Source: Strigamia acuminata
Taxonomy: Eukaryota; Arthropoda; Chilopoda; Geophilomorpha; Linotaeniidae
NCBI GenBank assembly: GCA_949358305.1
Contig: OX442319.1
Span: forward strand, 3,162,001-3,226,000
Direction: 5' to 3'
DNA length: 64,000 nucleotides
Shown: piece by piece, positions 44,754 through 54,188 of the stretch
How the letters are laid out: each line of letters begins with the position of its first letter
Numbering within the stretch: the first letter of the stretch is position 1
Notes under the pieces: model-generated
Databases searched by the model: none
Told to the model about the DNA's origin: nothing
Seen by the model: the letters and a program-made list of their open reading frames with translations, nothing else
Program-made: the position numbers and the translations under genes

Positions 44754-45288
44754 TAGGGTTGCACAGAATATTCGGTTTGCATTCCGTTATTCGGCGTATT
44801 CGGCCAAAACACCGAATATTTTGAATTCGGCCGAATACATAATGATGATAAAGTTAGACAAATTTGCATTCGTCAATGCAAGTTTTTGCTTTCTTAGAGT
44901 GAATATTAATAATTTTCACCTTATAAATTGCATTTTACCAGCTAACTTTACATTTTGGGGTGAAAATTGAATTCTTTGGATAAAAATTGCATTTCCACTG
45001 AAAACTGCATTTTTGACGTGAAACATGGCGATTGCTTTTTGGGTGGTAAGATTTTTTTGATATGGTAATTGTCTTTTTCAACAGTGGGAATTGGGTTTTC
45101 AGCATGAAAATGGCACGTTTAACTTGAGGTTGCTTTATTCGGCTTGGGAATTGCTTTTTACAATGTAAAATGGTTTTTAAAATTATTATTCGGTTATTTG
45201 GCCGAATACCAGATATTCGGCCATGGTATTTGGTTCCGAATATTCGGTATTCGGTTATTCAGCCTTTTTGGTATTCGGTGCAACCCTG
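44754..45288. mobile_element. hAT-type non-autonomous element, 535 bp, with exact 8-bp TSD
   Basis: The termini TAGGGTTGCACAGAATATTC and GAATACC..GGTGCAACCCTG form an inverted repeat (TAGGGTTGCAC / GTGCAACCCTG). Both flanks are TAGAAAAC (44746-44753 and 45289-45296). The interior is rich in TATTCGG motifs in both orientations. Unit 2 lacks it at the matching place (about 51700), so it inserted after the duplication. Confidence 0.92.
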
Positions 45289-45540
45289 TAGAAAACATTT
45301 TTAGGGACCCGGGAGTTGGATGCAGAAGGGAATTTGTTTTTGCTCGTTATTGATAGGGGTATGGGGGAAAAGTGCACTTTTTCACTTGGCTACTTGCTTA
45401 TAAAATGTGCCAATAATATTAGAATTCTTTTCATTTCAGAATGTTTATTTTTGATGTGATTGAGTGATATCCTATCTACCAGTTTGCAAAGTTAACGTTT
45501 TATACACGGAGCTTGGAGTCTCGTTAATACAGTATTCAAA

Positions 45541-46407
45541 ATGAAGAGGAAACAAGAGCATTACAGTTGCAATCTGTGTGATTATTCGTGCTCATTTTAT
45601 TCACTTTTGAAGAATCATATGCTTATACATACTGGTGAAAAACCCTTCAAATGTCAAGTGTGTTCAATTTCGTTTAGGCTTAAAAAGATATTAGTTGTCC
45701 ATATGCGAACTCACACGGGAGTAAAACCATTCAAGTGTCATTTATGTGATTATTCCAGTGTTGAAAGTGGGAATTTAAAAACCCATATTGCAACTCATAC
45801 AGGTGAAAGGCCATTCAAGTGCCATCTTTGTACTTATTCCTGTATTCAAAATGAAAGTTTAAAAAAACATCTTGCAACTCATACGGGTGAAAAAGCATTC
45901 AAGTGCGATTTGTGTGATTATTCCAGTATTACAAGTTGGAATTTAAAATGACATGTTGCAACTCATTCAGGTGAAAAACCATTAAACTGTCATTTGTGTG
46001 CTCATTGTTGTGTTGAAAGTACGGATTTAAGAAGACATATTGCAACGCATACAGGTGAAAAACCATTCAAGTGCCACCTTTGTGCTTATTGTTGTGTTCA
46101 AAGTACGGATTTAAGAAGACATATTGCAACTCACACAGGTGAAAAACCATTCAAGTGTCATTTGTGTGCTTATAGTTGTATTCGAAGAACGGATTTAAAA
46201 AAACATATTGCAACTCACACAGGCGAAAAACCATTCAAGTGTCATTTGTGTGCTTATAATTGTATTCGAAGTACGAATTTAAAACGTCATATTGCAACCC
46301 ACATAGGAGAAAAGCGATTCAAGTGCCATCTTTGCGCTAATTCCTGTGCGCATTGTAAAACTTTGAAAAAACATTTATCAAAGCATAACAAAAATGTAGA
46401 AAAGTGA
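45541..46407 (+). pseudogene. C2H2 zinc-finger gene of unit 1, broken by one in-frame stop
   Basis: ATG at 45541 (MKRKQEHYSCNLCDYSCSFY) opens ten C2H2 fingers with standard TGEKPFKCHLC linkers, ending in TGA after HLSKHNKNVEK. In finger 5 the codon that is TGT in the sister gene (NLKCH at about 52850) is TGA at 45949-45951. This cuts the product to 136 aa with four complete fingers, although the frame stays open for 150 more codons. It may still make a short protein, or it may be a young pseudogene since no other damage is visible. Finger helices differ from unit 2 (ESTDLRR, QSTDLRR, RRTDLKK). Confidence 0.88.
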
Positions 46408-47218
46408 AAATTTGTTTCAATTTGTGTTTCCATAAAATAAAACATGTTGTGATTGTATATTTTTCTAACTGCATTTTTATGAGATTAACTTGTGTTATAT
46501 ATTGTTAAAGATAAATATTCCCATCGATTAAAGATAATCTTTATTTATTGTACAGAAATGTCAGATGACATATTTTTTTAATTTTCTAATTGTAATTATC
46601 AGCTACCTTTCTTCATCCTTTGGAAATCGAAAAAATGAAAGATTTGGGTTGGCTCCTCTGTTATTTGAACATCCAACTGCACTGCAATAACTGGAACCTG
46701 CCTTTGACATTGTGTAATGTTGTAATATTGTAATCTGTGACCACTCACATTGGAAAATGAAATTTTTGGGAAATTAATGTCTCCACCCATTTGAGTAACA
46801 TGTTTTGCCTATTAACTTTTGAAAAGAGATTATTCAGTTGCATGTTTCTGTTTTAGCTCGACAAGTGAGCGATATATTATATTTCTGGTTCAGTGCAGAC
46901 GATTCGTCAACCTTCTGTTTATGCATCCTCTAACATATTTTATATCTTTCTTAAGTTGCCAATAATTGTAGGCACTTTGAATTGAGCATTTAATTGTTTG
47001 TTGCCTCTTAATGCATCATTAATGTTATTTTGCACTTGTTTTTGTATGGCTCAAATAAGCCTCTGTATATTTTATGACAGATTTGTTCTGTATGTTCATT
47101 TCACATTATGTATTCACTTTTTGGGACCAAATGTATTCCCATACCTGTTGATGATTTGTTTCTTGCTTAAATGTAAGCATCACTAATTGCATTAAAGTAT
47201 CGGCAACTACTCTGTATA
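46408..47218. other. 3' flank of unit 1 zinc-finger gene
   Basis: AATAAAACATG shortly after the stop (about 46436) is a likely poly(A) signal. 46490-46800 matches 53090-53345 of unit 2. The following ~400 bp to the MITE show no gene or repeat. Confidence 0.5.
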
Positions 47219-47454
47219 CTCCGTTCCGGTACAAGGTGGTCTTAATTCACTGGTGTAGTGGCACAAAAAAGTAGCCCTTAACACATTGTTTAATTGATTA
47301 AAACGGAAAAAAGCTTATTTTTAGCAAATAAAATAAATATTTTATTACCAATTAAATAAAATCCATACTTCTAATCACTTTTTACACTTAAATTAATTGA
47401 AAATAAACAGAACTACTTTTCCGCGTAGACGTAATCCATTGTACCGGAACGGAG
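47219..47454. mobile_element. MITE family 4, copy 1 (TATA target duplication)
   Basis: The ends CTCCGTTCCGGTACAA and TTGTACCGGAACGGAG are perfect inverted repeats, flanked by TATA on both sides (47215-47218 and 47455-47458). Inside is TTAATTCACTGGTGTAGTGG. The element at 53413-53866 has the same CTC start, the same TATA flanks and a related inner motif (TATTCACTGGTGTAGGGC). Confidence 0.85.
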
Positions 47455-47779
47455 TATATGTTGGCAAGTTTAGCCAAAGTTTTCAACCGAGTTTCCAAGA
47501 TGATTTCACACATCAAACATGAGTTTTCCCAACAGAAATGAGTTTTTGGCAGTTTTTGGCCAGATTTGGGGATATGGCAAGCTGGATCCCTTTTTGGTAT
47601 GTCATAAAATGTCTAAAAACACTTAAAAATATCTAAAATATTTATCATTTCCGTTTCAAAAATATGTAATGAATTGTCATCGTACAGGCCGGCCACTAGA
47701 GGCGCATGTGTCGCATGGGCATCATGTTGGCCTGCTCAAGGATATATCCTAGCCTGTTGGGCCTCACGGCAGACCGGGA

Positions 47780-48256
47780 GGCATGGCGAAGGGTCAAGTA
47801 CGCCATCTAGTAGAAGAAAATGTCACAATGACGCTTAGACATGTGGATGTTGAAAAGTTTTATCAGACACAAAAGAGAGTGAATATAAAGGAAAAACAAA
47901 TAAAAACAATATTTATATTTTTGTTCCTATAGACTGACGTGTTCATCCTTTGTTACAGTGTAGACAACAAAAATTCCTACAGAAACATTGCAAGCAAGTG
48001 GTGTCCAGAAGTGAGGCATTATTGCCCTAAAGTTCCTATTGTTTTAGTTGGTGTGTATGTTGTGGATATACAAAAATGGGAAATTCAATAAGTTTTGTGT
48101 ATTTTTTTAAATTAATAGCTACGAAAATCGATCTGAGAAAGGAATTGCAGCCATTTCATTGTGTGTCGACGTTTGAGGGGAAGCGGCTGGGTGCTAAAAT
48201 AAAGGCAGCTAAATACGTTGAATGTTCGGCCAAAACTCGTAATGGATTAGAGGAAG
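47780..48256 (+). pseudogene. Partial copy of the Rho-family GTPase gene
   Basis: Exon 3 (47935-48052, [20 protein letters not shown]) and exon 4 (48120-48256, [20 protein letters not shown]) of the gene at 61720-62540 are present with few changes. Exons 1 and 2, holding the start codon, P-loop and switch regions, are missing. So is exon 5 with the CAAX box. The sequence jumps from the upstream segment (GAGAGTGAATATAAAGG) straight to the intron-2 acceptor, so about 640 bp were deleted. The duplication breakpoint at ~48309 removes exon 5. A P-loop-less fragment cannot be a GTPase. Confidence 0.88.
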
Positions 48257-48907
48257 TAGGAAATTTGATAATAACGCGAGGATTTTGTTGTTTTTATTTT
48301 TATTTGACAGCAGCATGAGCATGAACAGCGGCGGTGATGGTGATTCTATCACAGAATAAGATTCTACATTCAACTATTTCTACCAACAGATGGCGCGAAA
48401 TTAAATGTTATATCGAGTTTTAGTAACACCCAGCCCAGCAGCCTCACGTTTTCTCATCACTTGGAAATTTACCACGCGTTTTAACTGTTTGAAAAATCTT
48501 TTTTAGATCTTATCAGAATTGAGGTAAGTTATGATGTAGATGAAATTGCCAAAGAAAACAATATTATTAACTTTTTTTTTAACAGTGTGCAAATCTACAA
48601 GATCTTCAAGTGTGTTCAAGGATCCTCGCTCTACTGTGCCGTGCCACGAACCCAATTCGTGGTCGTGGTCATAAGAAAACCTGATTACCTGAATACCCAA
48701 GTCATAACCAAAATGGACAAAAAATGAAATTTTCACTTGATTACTGTAAGAAAGTGATATTATAGAGCACAATTATTTATAAAAAGTACGTACCTAATGT
48801 TAGATCGTCTTTTAATTCCAGAATTAGTTCAATTTCGATTTGATTGAGCGATTTCTGTCAGCGTAACGTCAGTGATTGATTACAAAACAAACATTTTCCT
48901 ACACTCA

Positions 48908-49170
48908 GAGACAACAACAGCGCATTAGTTGCAGTCGGTGTGATTATTCGAGTTTATTTTATTCGTATTTGAAGACACCCAAGCTGATACACGTTGGTGC
49001 AAAACCCTTCAAATGTGCCAGGTATGTTTGATTTCCTTTAGGTCTAAACACTAAAGTGATGCTGGTTTTCCATATGCGATCTCACACGAGGAAAAACCCA
49101 TTCATTTATGTGCTTATTCTTGCATTCATCAAAAACGTTTTTGAACGATATTTAGTAACTTACACTAGAG
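48908..49170 (+). pseudogene. Zinc-finger gene remnant in unit 2
   Basis: It is the counterpart of 44409-44660. The block ending in the ATG is deleted (CACTCAGAGACAACAACAGC), and finger 1 survives only as SCSRCDYSSLFYSYLKTPKL with no histidine pair in register. It shares the damage pattern of the unit 1 remnant, so the gene was broken before the duplication. Confidence 0.7.
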
Positions 49171-49386
49171 AAAAAAAAACCATTTACCGTAAGTGTCATT
49201 TATGAAATAGTCGCGTATCTAGAAAATATTGAAAGTGGTCCTATCCAACAATTTGAGTATTACCGTATTTTACCAAATAATAGGCTCTTATTTAAAGCGG
49301 GCACTCGGAGCCGTGGCTCTTAATCGAGGGCGGCTCTTAGTCGAGAGAGGCTCTTAATCGAGTGAGGGGCTTATTACAAATGTTTA

Positions 49387-49720
49387 CCTAATTTTGATTG
49401 GAATTTCTATTTTTTCATTGGAATTTCTATTTTTTCATTGGAATTTCTATTTTTTCATTGAAATTTCTATTTTTTCATTAAAATTTTCTATTTTTTTTAT
49501 TAAAATTTCAATTTTTTCATTTAATTTACACTTTTTCCATTGAAAATTCATTTTTTTTCATTAAAATTACACTTTTTTCTATTGAAAATAAGCTTTTTTT
49601 CCATTGAAAATTCACTTTTTTCCATTAAAATTTTACTTTTTTCTATCGAAATTTGACATTTTTTCTATTGAAATTTCACTTTTTTGATTAAAATTTTAGT
49701 TTTTTGATTAGAATTTCATT
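49387..49720. repeat. ~20-bp minisatellite, left array of the composite element
   Basis: Degenerate copies of GGAATTTCTATTTTTTCATT that drift into AAAATTTCACTTTTTTCCATT. The same array continues at 50606-51390 on the other side of the nested element, which apparently split it. Confidence 0.85.
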
Positions 49721-49724
49721 TTAG

Positions 49725-50262
49725 ACTTCTAAACTCTATGTTTAGAAAGTCTTATGAAACGGTCATGTCCGTCTGTCTGTCTGTCTGTCAACAACGATTC
49801 CGCAAAAACTATAAAAGATAGAGCGAAACGGACAACGGCATTAAATCGAGCATACCTATATTAATATCCTAAGGTGTAATCAGTTTTCTCCGACCTCCGG
49901 TTGAATTAATAAACCGGTTTTAGTGCACTTTTAGCGGTGTATTTCATGAAAATTACGGAAATGACGTCATCATGACGACGTCATTTCCGCAATTTTCATG
50001 GAATAGACTTGGGACAGACGGAAAACGGAAAACGAGAAACGGGAAATTATAACGACGGAAATGCGAAGCTAGTGAAACGTTCGTTGTACGCGATTGGTTT
50101 ACATCCCGGCGCCGGCGTATTACGCGAATTTGGCGGCGTTCTGGGCGAAGAAGCTTTTGAAATTCAAAATTTGAATGATTTAATTGCGAAATTGGTTGTT
50201 TTGTGTCATTAATTTATTATTATTATTTTTTTAATTAGGGGCAGGGTTTAGAAGTCTCATGT
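49725..50262. mobile_element. Nested foldback element with TIR AGACTTCTAAAC
   Basis: AGACTTCTAAACTC on the left and GGGTTTAGAAGTCT on the right are inverted. Inside are (TCTG)n after GTCATGTCCG, and a ~27-bp-arm palindrome (49947-50002, CATGAAAATTACGGAAATGA with its inverse around GACGTCATCATGACGACGTC). No convincing ORF. Confidence 0.6.
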
Positions 50263-50605
50263 GTAATGCTTCCCTGCATTACAAATCCCTGCTTGTTTTA
50301 ATTTAGTGTTATTTAAATTTTATCTAACTGTAATTTTTTTTCTACTTTAAATTTCGGATAAACGTTTCATTTCTACGGCATTGTTAAAAAAGATCTGTAA
50401 AAAGCAATTATTGTACACACAAATAAAGAAAAATATTATTTATTTAATAAATATTTCTTTTAAAAAAGAAACATTGCGTCGGGGTTGTAGTAACATTCGC
50501 TACTACAACGGAAGATATCGGGACCACTTTCCTCCCGCTTCCGAGTTCCGATTCTCTTTCACGTCGCTTTATCTGTTTTTATCAAGGGATGGCGCCACGT
50601 TCAAT

Positions 50606-51390
50606 TTTTTATTGGAATTTCTATTTTTTCATTGGAATTTCTATTTTTTCATTGGAATTTCTATTTTTTCATTGGAATTTCTATTTTTTCATTGGAATTT
50701 CTATTTTATCATTGGAATTTCTATTTTTTTATTGGAATTTCTATTTTTTCATTGGAATTTCTATTTTATCATTGGAATTTCTATTTTTTCATTAGAATTT
50801 CTATTTTTTCATTGGAATTTCTATTTTTTCATTGGAATTTCTATTTTATCATTGGAATTTCTATTTTTTCATTGGAATTTCTATTTTATCATTGGAATTT
50901 CTATTTTTTTATTGGAATTTCTATTTTTTCATTGAAATTACACTTTTTTCCATTGAAAATTCACTTTTCATTGAAATTACACTTTTTTCCATTGAAAATT
51001 CACTTTTCATTGAAATTACACTTTTTTCCATTGAAAATTTGCTTTTTTCTATTAAAAATTTGCTTTTTTCTATTAAAAATTTGCTTTTTTCCATTGAAAA
51101 TTCACTTTTTTCCATTAAAAATTTGCTTTTTTCCATCAAATTTTTTTATTGGAATTTCTATTTTTTCATTGAAATTACACTTTTTTCCATTGAAAATTCA
51201 CTTTTCATTGAAATTACACTTTTTTCCATTGAAAATTCACTTTTCATTGAAATTACACTTTTTTCTATTGAAATTTGACTTTTTTCTATTAAAATTTCAC
51301 TTTTTTGATTGAAATTTCAGTTTTTTGATTAGACTTTCATTTTTTTTCATTAAAAGTTTATTTTTCAGTGAAATTTCAATTTTTTCCATT
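50606..51390. repeat. ~20-bp minisatellite, right array, ~38 copies
   Basis: The 20-bp unit GGAATTTCTATTTTTTCATT is nearly perfect for the first 16 copies (50613-50932), then changes to ~30-bp composite units with ACACTTTTTTCCATTGAAAA. Confidence 0.93.
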
Positions 51391-51940
51391 GAAATTTTCT
51401 ATCTAAATAACCATCATCATTGTAGAATGTTTCATGAATCGTTTCCTGTTTGGTTACAAAAGCCCTTGAATAGTAGCCGTAGCTGCGGCTACTATTCAAG
51501 TGCGGCTCTTATTTCAAACGCCTCTCTGAGGTGCGGCTACTATTTGAGGGCGGTTACAAAACGAGGGCGACTCTTAATTGGTAAAATACGGTATAACAAT
51601 TTTTGGTGAGATATGGGAATATGGGAATGTGAGATATGGAGCCTCTGGGATACCCGCCTGGACACCTGCTAGCGTCAAAGAGAAGAAATTATTTTTCTAA
51701 CAACTTGAGTGACCCGGGAGTTGGATGCAGAAGGGAATTTGTTTGTGCCTGGTATTGCTAGGGATATGGGGGGAAAGTTCACTTTTTCGCTTGGCTACAT
51801 GCTTATAAAATGAAGCAATAATATTTGAATTCTTTTCATTTTAGAATGTTTATTTTTGATGTGATTGAGTGATATCCTATCTGTCAGTTTGCGAAACAAA
51901 CGTTTTATACACGGAGCTTGGAGTCTCGTTAATATTCAAA

Positions 51941-53059
51941 ATGAAGAGGAAAGAAGAGCGTTACAGTTGCAATCTGTGTGATTATTCGTGCTCATTTTAT
52001 TCACGTTTGAACAATCACATGCTTATACATACTGGTGAAAAACCCTTCAAATGTCAAGTGTGTTCAATTTCTTATAGGCTTAAACAGACATTAGTTGTCC
52101 ATATGCGAACTCACACTGGAGTAAAACCATTCAAGTGTCATTTATGTGATTATTCTGGTATTGCAAATGGGGATTTAAAAAAACATTTTGCAACTCATAC
52201 AGGTGAAAAACCATTCAAGTGTCATTTGTGTGATTATTCTAGTATTGCAAATGGGGATTTAAAAAAACATATGGCAACTCACACAGGTGAAAAACCATTC
52301 AAGTGTCATTTGTGTGCTCATTGTTGTGCTCGAAGTTCGGGTTTAAGAAGACATATTGCAACTCACACAGGTGAAAAACGATTCAAGTGCCATTTGTGTG
52401 CTCATTGTTTTGCTCGAAGATCGGCTTTAAGAAGACATATTGCTACTCATACGGGTGAAAAACGATTCAAGTGCCATCTATGTGATTATTCCAGTGTTGC
52501 AAGTGGGAATTTAAAAAGACATATTGCAACTCACACAGGTGAAAAACCATTCAAGTGCCATCTATGTGCTTATTCCTGTATTGAAAGTGGACATTTAAAA
52601 AAACATATTGCAACTCACACAGGTGAAAAACCATTAAAGTGCCATTTATGTGCTTATTCCTGTATTGAAAGTGGCACTTTAAAAAGACATATTGCAACTC
52701 ACACAGGTGAAAAACGATTCAAGTGCCATCTATGTGCTTATTCTTGTATTGCAAGTGGGCGTTTAAAAAAGCATATTGCAACTCACACAGGTGAAAAACC
52801 ATTCAAGTGCCATTTATGTGATTTTTCCAGTATTACAAGTTTTAATTTAAAATGTCATATTGCAACTCACACAGGTGAAAAACCATTCAAGTGTCATTTA
52901 TGTGAATTTTCCAGTGTTCAAAGTGGAAATTTAAAACGTCATATTGCAATGCACACAGGAGAAAAGCGATTCAAGTGCCATCTTTGCACTTATTCCTGTG
53001 CGCATTGTAATACTTTGAAAAAACATTTATCAAAGCATAACAAAAATGTAGAAAAGTGA
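51941..53059 (+). CDS. C2H2 zinc-finger protein with 13 fingers (unit 2, intact)
   Basis: A single-exon frame from ATG 51941 (MKRKEERYSCNLCDYSCSFY) to TGA 53057-53059, 372 aa. Thirteen C2H2 fingers are joined by TGEKPFKCHLC linkers with almost no flanking sequence. Finger helices differ at the DNA-contacting positions (for example ANGDLKK, RSSGLRR, ESGHLKK, ASGRLKK, QSGNLKR). Such arrays bind long DNA sites. There is no KRAB, BTB, ZAD or SCAN domain. Upstream sequence from ~51770 (with an acceptor-like TTTCATTTTAG) matches unit 1 and probably holds a 5' UTR exon. Finger count differs from unit 1 (13 versus 10), showing gain or loss of fingers within the array since duplication. Confidence 0.93.
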   Translation: MKRKEERYSCNLCDYSCSFYSRLNNHMLIHTGEKPFKCQVCSISYRLKQTLVVHMRTHTGVKPFKCHLCDYSGIANGDLKKHFATHTGEKPFKCHLCDYSSIANGDLKKHMATHTGEKPFKCHLCAHCCARSSGLRRHIATHTGEKRFKCHLCAHCFARRSALRRHIATHTGEKRFKCHLCDYSSVASGNLKRHIATHTGEKPFKCHLCAYSCIESGHLKKHIATHTGEKPLKCHLCAYSCIESGTLKRHIATHTGEKRFKCHLCAYSCIASGRLKKHIATHTGEKPFKCHLCDFSSITSFNLKCHIATHTGEKPFKCHLCEFSSVQSGNLKRHIAMHTGEKRFKCHLCTYSCAHCNTLKKHLSKHNKNVEK

Positions 53060-53412
53060 ATGTATTGTGTTGGTTTGTTTTCAGTTATTTTATTATTTTT
53101 TGATATTGTTAAAGATAAACATACTCATGGATTAAAGATAATCTTTATTTATTGTACAGATATATCAGATACATGCATGATATATTTTTTAATTTTCTAA
53201 TTATCAACTACCTTACTTCATCCTTTGGAAATCTAAAAAATGAAAGATTTGGGTTGGCTCTGTTATTTGAACATCCAATTGCACTGCAATAACTGAAACC
53301 TGCCTTTGACATTGTGCAATGTTGTAATATTGTAATCTGTGACCACTCGCATTGGAAAATAAAATGAGTTTTTGGCGGTTTTTGGCCAGATTTGGGGATA
53401 TGGCAAGCTATA

Positions 53413-53866
53413 CTCAGACTCACCATAAGAGACACACCACTAACACCAGTTCCTATTGGCCGCCTATTCACTGGTGTAGGGCTACATAAAAGTAGGCCAA
53501 AATACAAAAGCTTGAGTTACGGGAAGCCATTTTGTGTCCAGACATAACAATCAATAATACATTTGAAAACAACCAGCTGGAGAAAGCAACCGATAAATTT
53601 AACGAACTAAACAATCATATATTTTGAAGTTGAAATATAAAACATTGCTTCCAGACTTTTTAAAATATTTTATTACTACATATTAATCAATTCACATAAT
53701 TTCAAACACCGAAAATAATCAAAGTAATTACAATCACAACAAACCTACTTTTCCTGGTAGAATAATACAGGCAACAGTAAGGAGTAAATAGGCTCGGCCA
53801 CAGTTTCCTGTGGGCTCGGCCAATAGGAACTGGTGTTAGTGGTGTGTCTCTTATGGTGAGTCTGAG
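53413..53866. mobile_element. MITE family 4, copy 2: 50-bp perfect TIR, TATA target duplication
   Basis: The first 50 bp (starting CTCAGACTCACCATAAGAGA and ending CAGTTCCTATTGGCCG) are perfectly inverted at the right end. TATA flanks both sides (53409-53412 and 53867-53870). The perfect arms suggest recent activity. It is inserted in the zinc-finger to Rho spacer of unit 2; unit 1 lacks it at that position. Confidence 0.93.
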
Positions 53867-53899
53867 TATAGATCTCTTTTTGGCAAGGCTGAACGAGTT

Positions 53900-54138
53900 T
53901 GTTGTCATTAAAGATCCACGCACTGGAAACCCAGGAAACAAGCAGGGAAGACTTGAAGGAAACATTTAACAGACAGCATTTATTCTACCTCGCACGTAGT
54001 CGCCATCTTTAACATGAATGACGTCATAAATAAAAGGAAACATAAAGGACGCCAGATGGCTCCACATACATAGACAACATAATGTAAATAACAAAAATAC
54101 CATGGTGCTATATTATATAATATGGCAAATACTCAACA
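53900..54138 (-). repeat. 3' LTR of the copia element
   Basis: 239 bp, beginning TGTTGAGTATTTGCC on the minus strand and ending AATGACAACA. The minus-strand polypurine tract ATAGGGGGCCGCAT lies directly upstream (54139-54152), as expected next to a 3' LTR. Confidence 0.95.
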
Positions 54139-54188
54139 ATGCGGCCCCCTATAGCACCATAATTCGCCGCTACATATATACATAAAAT

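Larger units (their letters stand above)
43845..48309. repeat. Tandem duplication unit 1 (zinc finger - Rho), decayed copy
   Basis: Five blocks in the same order match unit 2 (48310-62540): GATGGTGATTCTATC and the following ~650 bp (43845-44690 with 48325-49200); the CTGCTAGCGTCAAAGAGAAG segment (44706 with 51667); the zinc-finger gene (45541 with 51941); the 3' flank (46490-46800 with 53090-53345); and the Rho-gene segment (47580-48309 with 61200-62460). All features in this unit are damaged or partial, whereas unit 2 is intact. Confidence 0.85.
49263..51591. mobile_element. Composite non-autonomous DNA element, 2.3 kb, TA target
   Basis: The ends CCGTATTTTACCAAATAATA and AATTGGTAAAATACGG form an inverted repeat with TA on both sides (49261-49262 and 51592-51593). 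Subterminal regions on both sides carry GGCTCTTA...CGAGGGCGG motifs in inverted arrangement. Most of the interior is minisatellite plus a nested element at ~49725-50262. No transposase. Open frames of up to 226 codons in the interior come from the repeats only. Unit 1 lacks this insertion. Confidence 0.75.

Noticed and set aside
45949-45951. In-frame TGA as a selenocysteine codon
   Set aside because: The sister gene has an ordinary TGT at the same place, outside the zinc ligands, and I see no SECIS-like hairpin in the shared 3' flank; a point mutation is simpler.
50381-51312. Long Phe/Leu/Ile-rich open frames (up to 226 codons)
   Set aside because: They are translations of a 20-bp minisatellite whose unit lacks stops in several frames; no start context, no domain.
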